From contig NZ_AUMU01000008.1 in NCBI RefSeq assembly GCF_000430845.1, positions 62,001 to 126,000 on the forward strand: DNA of 64,000 bases. Reading direction: 5' to 3'. This document shows, piece by piece, positions 9,234-17,568 of the stretch. Under the pieces are notes generated by a model. The model did no database searches. It saw only the letters and a list, made by a program, of their open reading frames with translations, and had not been told where the DNA came from. This DNA is from Chryseobacterium gregarium DSM 19109 (GTDB lineage: Bacteria; Bacteroidota; Bacteroidia; Flavobacteriales; Weeksellaceae). Within the stretch, counting starts at the first letter, position 1. Each line of letters begins with the position of its first letter. The translations under genes were made by a program, and so were the position numbers.

Positions 9234-9752
9234 TTAAGAATGGCCGAAACCTATATTTCCTTTTTTATCCGAAAGGCTTTTTTTGAAGTTGATCATTCTT
9301 AAGGCTGTTACTGCTGCTTCAACGCCTTTATTTCCGAGGTCGCCGCCGCTTCTTGCGATAGACTGTTCTTTTGTATCATCGGTAAGTACGCAGAAAATGG
9401 TAGGCGTATCGGTTAATATATTACAGTCTTTTATTCCCTGGGCAACGGCTGAGCATACATAATCAAAATGAGGGGTCTCGCCGCGGATGATACATCCAAT
9501 TGAAATAACCGCATCATATTTCCGTTCTTTGCAAAGCTGCATACTGGCGTAATTCAGCTCAAAAGCTCCGGGAACCGGAAAAAGTTTAATATTTTCAGAT
9601 TTCACGCCTTCTTTTTGAAGGATTTCCAATGCTGCATCACGAAGATTGTAGGTTACAAAATCATTCCACTCGGAAAAAACAATGCCGATAGAAAACTCAT
9701 CGGCATTGTTTATATGAAGTGGCTTGTAATCAGAAAGATTAACTGTTGCCAT
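9234..9752 (-). CDS. ribH: 6,7-dimethyl-8-ribityllumazine synthase
   Basis: Penultimate enzyme of riboflavin synthesis: condenses 5-amino-6-ribitylamino-uracil with 3,4-dihydroxy-2-butanone 4-phosphate to give lumazine. The 172-aa protein shows the expected motifs: FSEWNDFVTYNL near the N-terminus, PVPGAFELNYAS, the GCIIRGETPHFDYVCSAVAQGI substrate loop with catalytic His in TPHFDYV, and the FCVLTDDTKEQSIAR segment. It lies three bases behind the TPR protein gene and is clearly cotranscribed with it; no other rib gene is nearby. Confidence 0.97.
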   Translation of the reverse strand: MATVNLSDYKPLHINNADEFSIGIVFSEWNDFVTYNLRDAALEILQKEGVKSENIKLFPVPGAFELNYASMQLCKERKYDAVISIGCIIRGETPHFDYVCSAVAQGIKDCNILTDTPTIFCVLTDDTKEQSIARSGGDLGNKGVEAAVTALRMINFKKSLSDKKGNIGFGHS

Positions 9753-9755
9753 TAT

Positions 9756-10463
9756 TTAGTAATATTTAGTCATTTCAATATAAGAATCGGACATTCCGTT
9801 ATCGTAGTCCTGGTATTTTTCGTCAATAGCAGAAAAATATTTTTTTGCATCTGCTTTTTTATTTAGGCCTAATGCTAAAATCCCTGCCTTTCTTGTGAAA
9901 TAATAGGTAGTATAAGGATCATCAGAAGCTGAAGCTGCTTTTTCCAATAATTGCAAAGCATCATCATTCTTGTTAAGGCCCGACTGAGAATCTGCCATGG
10001 CGCCAAACTTCATAGCCATCATTGTTTTGTTATCTGAAGAAAATTTATCCAGAAGATCATATGCTTCCTGGAATTTCCCTTCTTTAAACTTTAAAATCCC
10101 TGCATTATAAGCGGAAAGTTTACCGACATTTGTCGCAGAATATTCATTATAAGTTCCCAGGAAGCCCGGATTAGCAGCAGATTTTCCCCCCAGTGCTTCT
10201 TTTTCTTTGCCTTCAGCAAGATTTTTCTGAGCAGCCAGGAAACTTTTAACAGCTTCAACATTTTTAGGAGCTACAACAAATTGTTTGTAACCAAAAAATC
10301 CCAGTACACCTAAAATCAGTGCTCCGAAAACAATACCCAGCGGTTTTGAATATCTTTCAAGGAATCTTTCTGTGTTTAAAGCCTCTCTGTCAAGATCTTT
10401 AAAAAACTCCACTGTTTCTTTACCTTCTTGCTCATCCTGAGCATTCTTTGTAAGTTTTGCCAT
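9756..10463 (-). CDS. YfgM-like tetratricopeptide membrane protein
   Basis: A 235-aa protein with a basic/acidic cytoplasmic N-terminus, one transmembrane helix around residues 43-62 (LGIVFGALILGVLGFFGY) and an alpha-helical, TPR-like C-terminal domain (AYNAGILKFKEGKFQEAYDLLDKF, ...ALQLLEKAA). The organisation resembles YfgM/ancillary SecYEG translocon proteins, which act as periplasmic chaperone-like factors; that assignment is by architecture only. It is directly upstream of ribH (3-base gap) and has its own strong promoter. Confidence 0.75.
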   Translation of the reverse strand: MAKLTKNAQDEQEGKETVEFFKDLDREALNTERFLERYSKPLGIVFGALILGVLGFFGYKQFVVAPKNVEAVKSFLAAQKNLAEGKEKEALGGKSAANPGFLGTYNEYSATNVGKLSAYNAGILKFKEGKFQEAYDLLDKFSSDNKTMMAMKFGAMADSQSGLNKNDDALQLLEKAASASDDPYTTYYFTRKAGILALGLNKKADAKKYFSAIDEKYQDYDNGMSDSYIEMTKYY

Positions 10464-10484
10464 AAATTATTAAAAATTGAAATG

Positions 10485-10514
10485 CAAATTTAATTGTTTC
10501 TGAGTGATTTACAA
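10485..10514 (-). promoter_or_regulatory. Promoter of the TPR-ribH operon
   Basis: On the minus strand TTTTG, 19 bases, TAAATTTG: full flavobacterial consensus. The -7 element ends 21 bases before the ATG of the TPR gene. Confidence 0.75.
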
Positions 10515-10590
10515 AATACTTTGTAAGGATTATTGATAAAAATTAAACAAATATTCCGGCTGTACCGTGCCTTATTAATTATCAGGTATA

Positions 10591-10625
10591 AAAAAGGCCT
10601 TATCAAAAAATTCATAAGGCTTTTT
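10591..10625 (-). terminator. Terminator behind apt
   Basis: The arms AAAAAGgCCTTAT-type and ATAAGGCTTTTT form a 12-bp stem with one bulged G and a roughly 10-base loop; on the minus strand it is followed by T6. Confidence 0.85.
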
Positions 10626-10643
10626 AAATATGTTTTTAAAGAT

Positions 10644-11180
10644 TTAATATTCTAGTATATGATACACTTCAGCATTGAATCTTTTCAGTTTTTCTGCTCC
10701 GTTCAATTCTTTTAAGCCAATCAGGAAACTGAATTGTGCAACGGTGGCACCTTGCTTTTCCACTAATTTTGCCGCGGCTTCCGTAGTCCCTCCGGTTGCC
10801 AGAAGGTCATCATGAACAAGAATTCTCTGACCCGGTTTTATCTGTCCTTCACGGGTTTCGATCACGGCACTTCCATATTCAAGGTCGTATTTTTCTGCAA
10901 TCATCGGTGGCGGGAGTTTACCTGCTTTTCTGATTAAAATAAAAGGAACTTCCAGAGCTACGGCGATAGCAATCCCGAAGAGATAACCGCGACTTTCAAT
11001 TCCGCATACTGCATCTATTTTTCCTTTACTGAATGCAACCAGGTCTGTAATTACGTCTTCATATAGCTTCGGGTCAAGGAAGATCGGGGAAATATCTTTG
11101 AACTGAATCCCGGGAACCGGAAAATCAGATACATTTTCAATTTTTTCTTCGAGCCTGTTGATGAGTTCCTGTGAAGCCAT
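10644..11180 (-). CDS. apt: Adenine phosphoribosyltransferase
   Basis: Purine salvage enzyme converting adenine and PRPP to AMP and pyrophosphate. The 178-aa length is normal. Motifs: DFPVPGIQFKDISPIF at the N-terminus, GIESRGYLFG, the RKAGKLPPP hood loop, and the PRPP-binding loop VHDDLLATGGTTEAA. It follows the lipoprotein gene after 5 bases and is probably cotranscribed with it. The terminator at 10591-10625 closes the unit. Confidence 0.97.
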   Translation of the reverse strand: MASQELINRLEEKIENVSDFPVPGIQFKDISPIFLDPKLYEDVITDLVAFSKGKIDAVCGIESRGYLFGIAIAVALEVPFILIRKAGKLPPPMIAEKYDLEYGSAVIETREGQIKPGQRILVHDDLLATGGTTEAAAKLVEKQGATVAQFSFLIGLKELNGAEKLKRFNAEVYHILEY

Positions 11181-11185
11181 TATCT

Positions 11186-12379
11186 TTATTGATTGATTTT
11201 ATAGCTGGAAATTTTCCATTCCCCGTTTACATTTTTAAGTCCGAAAGTCGCTCTTAAAGAGGTGGTTCTTCCGCTTTTATCCGTGACATCATAGGTTGCA
11301 TTGACACTTGCTGCATTGGCATTGGCCAAATTTGAACTGATATTCTTTACACTTACATTTTTTACAGAGCCGAAACCGGAGCTGGGATTTGAGAATGACT
11401 CATAACTTCCCCAATTTGGATTGCTCGCAGCGCCATAAGCGGCTTTCAGGTTTTGGGAACTCACATTATTTAAAAATCCGGATACTACATTTTTAGGGTC
11501 TGCCGCTGGTTGTTTAGGCGTTGCCGGTGTGGTTGCTGCAGGATCTGTAACTGTTGACGGTACGGTTGCTTCAGGATTGTTCGGATCGATTACGGCAGGA
11601 TCCTGGTTGATGGCTGTTGAATCCACCACCTGTGGAGCCGGAACCTTCAGTAATGAAGGATTTACATCCAGACCGATCTTGGTCATTTTGAAGGTCTTTG
11701 CCGTAGTTTTTACGGATACGGTGATGTCAATTTTATTATCCACCACTTTGGCTGCCGGAATGGAAGAGAATTTTAAATTAAATCCTTTGAAATTATTATC
11801 CTGCATCAGGTTTTTTGCAGTAGAAAGCTTTACCCCGTTGCTGAATACTTCAAGAGTGGCTTCAAGGCCTGCTCCCGTAAATGCGACGGGCTTTCCTGAA
11901 TTGTCAATCAGTCTCGGCACAATCTGAAGTGCTGTCGGTGCTCCGGCTCCATCGTCTCCGGTAGGATTGATGAGAATACTTAATGAGCTGGCTTTTATAT
12001 CATTCGGATCACTTTCTTTTGCTTTATCGTCACCGAAAATATTCATTTCTCCTAATGATGGCGGCGCATTGCTTGCCCATTCAATACCGTTTTTCTGCGC
12101 TACCTGATCTGCCATTGACATAATTTCAGGAACTTTTTTCCCGTTGATCAGCTGTCCCAGTGCTTTTAGCTCCGCAACATCCCCGTCAGCCTCTACACCA
12201 AAAGTTTTCAGGATGTAAAGTGCTTCATTAAACTTAATCTGTTTAATGGTCGGAAGGCTGGCTGTCATATCATTGATACTCGACTGCAAAGTTTGGGTAC
12301 TGGTAGCATCTACATGGTCTTTCTTGCATGCTGTGAAAAGCAACAGGCTGAAAATTAGCAGAAAAGAAAACTTTTTCAT
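11186..12379 (-). CDS. Unknown lipoprotein with C-terminal NTF2-like/DUF4878-type domain
   Basis: A 397-aa lipoprotein that I do not recognise as a named gene. The N-terminus MKKFSFLLIFSLLLFTACKKD is a lipoprotein signal with the lipobox Cys at 19. The middle part is a mixed domain with a repeated SLSILINPTGDD / TALQIVPRLID character, followed by a Pro/Thr/Ala-rich linker (about 265-300). The last 100 residues (VVSGFLNNVSSQNLKAAYG ... GEWKISSYKI) look like the NTF2-like fold of DUF4878-type lipoproteins. The start at 12379 is chosen because the upstream ATG at 12397 overlaps the -7 promoter element. It is first gene of a two-gene unit with apt. Confidence 0.7.
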   Translation of the reverse strand: MKKFSFLLIFSLLLFTACKKDHVDATSTQTLQSSINDMTASLPTIKQIKFNEALYILKTFGVEADGDVAELKALGQLINGKKVPEIMSMADQVAQKNGIEWASNAPPSLGEMNIFGDDKAKESDPNDIKASSLSILINPTGDDGAGAPTALQIVPRLIDNSGKPVAFTGAGLEATLEVFSNGVKLSTAKNLMQDNNFKGFNLKFSSIPAAKVVDNKIDITVSVKTTAKTFKMTKIGLDVNPSLLKVPAPQVVDSTAINQDPAVIDPNNPEATVPSTVTDPAATTPATPKQPAADPKNVVSGFLNNVSSQNLKAAYGAASNPNWGSYESFSNPSSGFGSVKNVSVKNISSNLANANAASVNATYDVTDKSGRTTSLRATFGLKNVNGEWKISSYKINQ

Positions 12380-12396
12380 TTTTATTCGGTTTGCCA

Positions 12397-12404
12397 CAAA
12401 TTTA
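12397..12404 (-). promoter_or_regulatory. -7 element of the lipoprotein-apt operon
   Basis: On the minus strand TAAATTTG, 17 bases before the ATG at 12379. The position where TTG is expected (19 bases upstream) reads CTG. This placement argues against the longer ORF start. Confidence 0.55.
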
Positions 12405-12429
12405 GTAAAACCTTTATTAATAGCAGATT

Positions 12430-13449
12430 TTATTTTTTGTTTTGTTGCTCTTTCAGATCATCTTTAAAGAAAGAACTGAAAACAGCCTGCATATTCGGGA
12501 AAGAAGCATCCTGCCAATATTCAGTATTGTATTGACTGATATTCTTATTGAGTTTCACTTTGTCTGCAACTTCGTTATCATCGGTGAAATCCAATTCTGT
12601 AGGATAGAAATTTCTATAAACAATCACCTGATTGTAATCCGGTTCTGTTTTGTGCTTAAGCTTTATGAAAGCAACTTCATTTGATTCCAGAAAATCCCTT
12701 AAAGTCTTTTTTGAATCCTTATCATAGGAATGGTTAATGATGGTTTTGATATCGTATAATCTATAGCCGAAAAGCGCCAGTTCTTTTTCCTGAAGTGCGC
12801 TGCCGCTAATTTCTATTTCGTCTTTTCCGTTTCCTTTAAGTTCTTTTATCGTTGCTTTTTTACTTTTGAATTCTTCGATATTGCCTGCATTTTTTAAGGC
12901 TGGAAGATCAAGAAATGCCGTGTAATCCCAGGCGCCTGTTTCCTTTCGTTCGTTTGAAGCCTTTTCTAACCTGAAAATACGGTACTGTCCGATATTGGTA
13001 CTTTTTACCTTTTTAGTTTTGTTATCGAAAACGTATGTGACAATACCATCCACATAACAATTCAGTTTATTATTTAAAGTGACGTAAGCATTGAAATTTC
13101 CTTTGACCAAAGCATATTTTGCTGGTTTGTTATTCTTAATGACAACAGCTTCGATATCTTTTACTCTGTCATTTAATTTTACGACCTCTTTATCCAGTTC
13201 AGCGTAAGAAAATGTTCCTATCGATACATTGTCATACACCAACTGGAACTTTTCCTGAGAAGGATTTAATGATTTTCGTTCTATTTTCCCATCAATGTCA
13301 GAATAGGCAACAATGCTTCCATCTTTCCCGAAAACAGAAACTTTGGGTAGTGGCTGATTTGTTTTCTCCGAAAGGAAAGCAGTAGTTTGTGCGTTAAAAA
13401 AGTTTAGCCATAGCACAAAGAGAAGAAAGAATAATTGCGTTTTTTTCAT
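12430..13449 (-). CDS. Secreted protein of unknown function
   Basis: A 339-aa exported protein not recognised as a named family. The first 20 residues are a signal peptide ending FFNAQ. The next 60 residues (LPKVSVFGKDGSIVAYSDIDGKI) resemble the carboxypeptidase-regulatory-like fold that often begins Bacteroidota outer-membrane and T9SS-linked proteins. The rest is a mixed alpha/beta region rich in Lys, Asp and Asn without recognisable catalytic motifs or a C-terminal sorting domain. It stands alone between the act terminator and the lipoprotein-apt operon. Confidence 0.6.
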   Translation of the reverse strand: MKKTQLFFLLFVLWLNFFNAQTTAFLSEKTNQPLPKVSVFGKDGSIVAYSDIDGKIERKSLNPSQEKFQLVYDNVSIGTFSYAELDKEVVKLNDRVKDIEAVVIKNNKPAKYALVKGNFNAYVTLNNKLNCYVDGIVTYVFDNKTKKVKSTNIGQYRIFRLEKASNERKETGAWDYTAFLDLPALKNAGNIEEFKSKKATIKELKGNGKDEIEISGSALQEKELALFGYRLYDIKTIINHSYDKDSKKTLRDFLESNEVAFIKLKHKTEPDYNQVIVYRNFYPTELDFTDDNEVADKVKLNKNISQYNTEYWQDASFPNMQAVFSSFFKDDLKEQQNKK

Positions 13450-13526
13450 TGTTTATAATTTTTAAGTTAAAATCTAATTTATTATAAAGACAACAGATTT
13501 TTTAAAAGGTTGCCTTGATTGCAAAA

Positions 13527-13560
13527 AAAAAGACTGATTATTTATAATAATCAGTCTTTT
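13527..13560 (-). terminator. Terminator of the act operon
   Basis: A perfect 15-bp inverted repeat (arms AAAAGACTGATTATT and its complement, 3-4 base loop) just beyond actF. On the minus strand the hairpin ends in a T-run. There is therefore no readthrough into a cox cluster. Confidence 0.9.
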
Positions 13561-13585
13561 AAAGTTTTATTTTGTTTCAAGTTCC

Positions 13586-14917
13586 TTAGAAAGGATACTC
13601 ATAAATTTCAGATTCATGTAGGTAAGGGTTTCCTGTAGGAATCAATTTAAGTTTAGCCAATGCTGAAAGCACGGTAAACATGAATAACCCGACTACAAAC
13701 AGAACCGCTCCTAAAATTAACAGGAATACTTCTGGGGTTTTCCAGTATGGCCCTACCGTTCCCGGCATTACCATATTAAAGTAATCTAAAAGGTGTCCGC
13801 AGATTACCACGATTGCCATTACCGTTACTACTTTATAATTCCTCTTAATGCTGCTGCTCACCAATACCAATAAAGGCAATAAGAAGTTAACGATCAGCAT
13901 CGGTAAGAATGTTGGTGAATAGTGCTGGAACCTTCCGAAGAAGTAATTTACCTCTTCCGGAATGTTGGCGTACCAATATAACATGAACTGAGCAAACCAA
14001 GTATAGGTCCAAAGCATACTTGTTGCAAAAAGGAAAACTCCAAGGTCATGCAAATGGTTGTCATTGAACTGAGGAAGGAATCCGTTTTTCTTTAAGTAAA
14101 CACTTAAAAGAATGATTACTGCAATACCACTTGAAAGACAGCTCACCATTGAATACCAGATATACATCGTGGAATACCAGTGAGGGTCGATAGACATTAA
14201 CCAGTCCCAAGCCCATGCTGCAGATGCAAACCCGAAGAATGCGATATATCCTACTGCCCATCTGTAAAGCATCTGATATTCAGCTCTTGATTTGGTTTCG
14301 TCAACTTTTTTAGACTGTGCCTTTAATTTCCATGCGAAGAATGAAGCTCCCAATACATAGATCAATGTTCTTACGGCATAGAAAGGAATATTTAAGAATA
14401 TTCTTTTTTCAAATAAAATCACGTCAAAATGAGCAGATTCAGGATCTGTCAATTCCGGGTCCATCCAGTGGAACAGGTGCCCGATATGAGTGACATTCAG
14501 GATCATTAAAATGACAAGGATCGCGCCTCCGTAAGGGATATAAGAAGCAATGGCTTCCATGACCCTGGTAATAATGATCGGCCATCCTGCGTGGGCAGCA
14601 TGCTGAATACAATAGAAGAATAATACGCAGCAGCTTACTCCAAAGAAAAATACAGCTACAAAATGTATTGCCGCCAAAGGTTGATTGTGTACCTGAAGCT
14701 CAGTGTGCTCAAGGTGAGCAGCATGATCCTGAGGACCCATCATTTCACTGGAATGTGTAGGAGCCGTATGACCAGAAGCATGAACCGCTTCCATCATATG
14801 TTCTATTTTCTCTGTAGTAAGCCCTTTATTCATAAAGAAACCGACAGCAAATAGAACTAAACCTACAACAAGAAGGATTATAGAAGTTGATTTTAATTTT
14901 GGTGAAAAACTATACAT
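13586..14917 (-). CDS. actF: Alternative complex III subunit ActF
   Basis: A 443-aa integral membrane protein with about ten transmembrane helices, homologous to the ActC/NrfD-like quinone-binding subunits of alternative complex III, which oxidises quinol and passes electrons to cytochrome c or directly to an oxidase. Its position after actE and sequence features such as AWAWDWLMSIDPHWYSTMYIWY and WFAQFMLYWYANIPEE are those of ActF. A His/Glu-rich extramembrane loop occurs at residues 40-75. It is the last gene of the operon; the actE stop is only 8 bases upstream. Confidence 0.93.
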   Translation of the reverse strand: MYSFSPKLKSTSIILLVVGLVLFAVGFFMNKGLTTEKIEHMMEAVHASGHTAPTHSSEMMGPQDHAAHLEHTELQVHNQPLAAIHFVAVFFFGVSCCVLFFYCIQHAAHAGWPIIITRVMEAIASYIPYGGAILVILMILNVTHIGHLFHWMDPELTDPESAHFDVILFEKRIFLNIPFYAVRTLIYVLGASFFAWKLKAQSKKVDETKSRAEYQMLYRWAVGYIAFFGFASAAWAWDWLMSIDPHWYSTMYIWYSMVSCLSSGIAVIILLSVYLKKNGFLPQFNDNHLHDLGVFLFATSMLWTYTWFAQFMLYWYANIPEEVNYFFGRFQHYSPTFLPMLIVNFLLPLLVLVSSSIKRNYKVVTVMAIVVICGHLLDYFNMVMPGTVGPYWKTPEVFLLILGAVLFVVGLFMFTVLSALAKLKLIPTGNPYLHESEIYEYPF

Positions 14918-14925
14918 TTCTTTTC

Positions 14926-15636
14926 TTATTTTTTAGTTGCGGTAGTAGTTTCAGGTTTTGCTGATGCTGTCGTCGCTGTAGCTGATGCTGCCGGTGTTGC
15001 TGTAGCAGGTGCTGCAGCTCCTTTCTTAAAGGCATTCATCACATACATTGCTACTCTCCACCGGTCTCCTGCGTTCAGTTGTCCCGCATAAGATCCCATT
15101 GCATTTCTACCGTTTGTTATTACATAATGAACGGATGCTACCGTAAGTTCCCTGTCGGCATAGTTAGGAACACCTGTAAAGGCTCCTGTCTGTACAATCG
15201 GGCCCTGTCCGTCACCTCCGACCCCATGACAGGCTGAACATGTTTTATCAAACAACTGTTTTCCTCTTTCGATATCCTTTGCCGCATTGGCAGCGTTCAA
15301 AGGAGAAACTGTCATTTTTTTAGATGCATCGTAGCCTGCATTATATTCATCAACATTTTTAGGAAGCAAACCTTCTTCAAAAACGCCATCTTTATTTTGT
15401 GCTACGGATCCTTCTACAGGAGAAAGACCTGTCGCTCCGTTATTTTTAACGAAAGCCGGGATTTCATTTTCATGATCTGAATAGGCATCCTGAGCTTTCA
15501 TCAACGGATCGTAAGCTACCGGAAAATACATATCAGGGAAATATACTAATGGTGTATTCTCTTTCGGCCCGCAAGAGTTAAGTAAAACCATTGTTAAACC
15601 TAAAACTGCTGTAATTTTTAGTACATTCTTTTTCAT
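14926..15636 (-). CDS. actE: Alternative complex III monoheme cytochrome ActE
   Basis: A roughly 236-aa membrane-anchored cytochrome c. The N-terminus has a lipoprotein signal with lipobox LLNSC. The single heme site is CSACHG (about residue 140), within the typical GKQLFDKTCSACHG context, and a downstream Met in NAMGSY is a plausible axial ligand. The tail (last 35 residues) is an Ala/Thr-rich low-complexity stretch. I start at the ATG one base behind the actD stop (MKKNVLK); an ATG three codons earlier (15645) overlaps actD by 8 bases. In the complex ActE is the likely electron exit or relay heme. Confidence 0.93.
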   Translation of the reverse strand: MKKNVLKITAVLGLTMVLLNSCGPKENTPLVYFPDMYFPVAYDPLMKAQDAYSDHENEIPAFVKNNGATGLSPVEGSVAQNKDGVFEEGLLPKNVDEYNAGYDASKKMTVSPLNAANAAKDIERGKQLFDKTCSACHGVGGDGQGPIVQTGAFTGVPNYADRELTVASVHYVITNGRNAMGSYAGQLNAGDRWRVAMYVMNAFKKGAAAPATATPAASATATTASAKPETTTATKK

Positions 15637-15637
15637 T

Positions 15638-16159
15638 TTAAGCATCTTTAACAGTTATTTCTTCAACTCCGGTTTCAATAAGCAGCTGTTTTACAGATTC
15701 TACATCTTCAGTTACGAATTCCATCATGAATTTATCATCCGTTGTTCTCGGGTCAGGATTCTGTGCGGGAGCTCCTGGATACATTTTATTTCTTACCAAG
15801 AAAGTCAATGACATCATGTGAGCGGCACAAAATACCATAAGCTCAAACATAGGCACTACGAATGCCGGCATGTTGTGCGCCCAGTCGAAAGCGGGTTTAC
15901 CACCGATATTCTGAGGCCAATCATGGTTCATCACATACCAGGTTACCGTAGAACCGATTGTAACACCATAAAGCGCGTAAAGGAATGCGGCATCAGAAAT
16001 TCTGGTTTTCTTTAACCCCAGCGCTTTGTCTAGCCCGTGAACCGGAAACGGAGTATAAACTTCGTTTATTGCGATTCCTTTATCGTTGAATGCTTTTACG
16101 CCGTTCATCAAATCGTCGTCGTCAGCATAAAGTCCGTATACAATTTTAGTGGTGCTCAT
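15638..16159 (-). CDS. actD: Alternative complex III subunit ActD (DUF3341)
   Basis: A 173-aa membrane protein with two transmembrane helices around residues 65-125 (AFLYALYGVTIGS and FVVPMFELMVFCAAHMM), matching the DUF3341/ActD family. It starts MSTTKIVYGLYADDDDLMNG, the usual family N-terminus. This ATG lies inside the last codons of actC (14-base overlap), indicating translational coupling. The longer ORF beginning nine codons earlier is less likely. The role is structural, supporting the membrane arm of the complex. Confidence 0.92.
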   Translation of the reverse strand: MSTTKIVYGLYADDDDLMNGVKAFNDKGIAINEVYTPFPVHGLDKALGLKKTRISDAAFLYALYGVTIGSTVTWYVMNHDWPQNIGGKPAFDWAHNMPAFVVPMFELMVFCAAHMMSLTFLVRNKMYPGAPAQNPDPRTTDDKFMMEFVTEDVESVKQLLIETGVEEITVKDA

Positions 16160-17543
16160 CTCCTTCTTTTGCTTTATAAGTTTCACCTGAGATTTTCAAA
16201 ATCGATTTTAATTCAGCCTGTGCGATTACAGGGAATGTTCTTGCGTATAACAGGAATAATACAGAGAAGAACCCGATTGTTCCTAAATATACACCTACAT
16301 CAATAATTGTTGGCTTAAACATTGTCCAAGATCCAGGCAGGTAGTCTCTGGAAAGGTTAATTACGATAATGTCAAAACGCTCGAACCACATCCCGATGTT
16401 GATGATCAATGCAATAATGAATGTTGCGATAATATTGGTTCTGATTCTCTTAAACCAGAATAGGGCAGGGATAATCAGGTTACATGTGATCAATGCCCAG
16501 AAAGCCCACCAGTAAGGTCCGACAGCGGCACCTGGTGAAAGATAGGTAAAGTCTTCATATCTTGATCCGGAATACCATCCGATAAAATACTCAGTGGCAT
16601 ATGCTACCGTTACCATACCTCCTGTTAAGATGATTACAATGTTCATGATTTCGATATGGTACATCGTAATATAGTCTTCAAGGTGACATACTTTTCTGGC
16701 GATCAGCAATAGTGTCTGCACCATTGCAAATCCAGAGAAGATCGCTCCGGCAACGAAGTATGGAGGATAGATCGTAGAGTGCCATCCTTTAATAACCGAA
16801 GTGGCGAAGTCAAAAGATACGGTAGTGTGTACCGAGAATACAAGCGGTGTTGCCAAACCTGCAAGAACCAAAGAAAGTTCTTCGAATCTCTGCCAGTGTT
16901 TTGCCTTACCACCCCAGCCGAAGGCAAGGAATGTATAGATTTTCTTTGTCCAAGGTGTTTTTGCGCGGTCTCTGATCATTGCAAAGTCAGGGATTAATCC
17001 CATAAACCAGAATACCGTTGATACCGAGAAATACGTAGAGATCGCAAATACGTCCCAAAGCAGGGGAGAGTTGAAGTTCCCCCAAAGAGAACCGAACTGG
17101 TTCGGTAAAGGGAATACCCAATATCCTACCCAGACTCTACCCATGTGGATTACCGGGAAGATTGCGGCCTGCACTACGGCAAAGATCGTCATCGCCTCTG
17201 CAGAACGGTTTACAGACATTCTCCAACGCTGTCTAAATAATAATAATACTGCTGAGATTAGGGTTCCGGCGTGACCGATCCCTACCCACCATACGAAGTT
17301 GGTAATATCCCAACCCCAGTTAATAGTTCTGTTAAGCCCCCATGCTCCAATACCTGTCCCGATCGTATAAGCGATACACCCGAATCCATAGATGAATAGA
17401 ACCAAGGCTGCATATAGTGAAATCCACCATAATTTACCTGCTCTTTCTTCGATAGGTCGTGCAATATCTTCTGTGATATCGTGATAAGTTTTGTGACCAA
17501 TAATTAGAGGTTCCCTTATCGGAGCTTCGTAATGTCCTGACAT
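16146..17543 (-). CDS. actC: Alternative complex III quinone-binding subunit ActC (NrfD-like)
   Basis: A 465-aa polytopic membrane protein of the NrfD/PsrC family with about ten helices; it carries the quinol-oxidation site that feeds the Fe-S chain of ActB. N-terminal HYEAPIREPLIIGHKTYHDI and the FVWWVGIGHAGTLISAVLLLFRQ helix are typical. It follows actB by 25 bases and overlaps actD by 14 bases. Confidence 0.95.
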   Translation of the reverse strand: MSGHYEAPIREPLIIGHKTYHDITEDIARPIEERAGKLWWISLYAALVLFIYGFGCIAYTIGTGIGAWGLNRTINWGWDITNFVWWVGIGHAGTLISAVLLLFRQRWRMSVNRSAEAMTIFAVVQAAIFPVIHMGRVWVGYWVFPLPNQFGSLWGNFNSPLLWDVFAISTYFSVSTVFWFMGLIPDFAMIRDRAKTPWTKKIYTFLAFGWGGKAKHWQRFEELSLVLAGLATPLVFSVHTTVSFDFATSVIKGWHSTIYPPYFVAGAIFSGFAMVQTLLLIARKVCHLEDYITMYHIEIMNIVIILTGGMVTVAYATEYFIGWYSGSRYEDFTYLSPGAAVGPYWWAFWALITCNLIIPALFWFKRIRTNIIATFIIALIINIGMWFERFDIIVINLSRDYLPGSWTMFKPTIIDVGVYLGTIGFFSVLFLLYARTFPVIAQAELKSILKISGETYKAKEGDEHH

Positions 17544-17568
17544 TTTTTACCTATTTATTATTTAAACT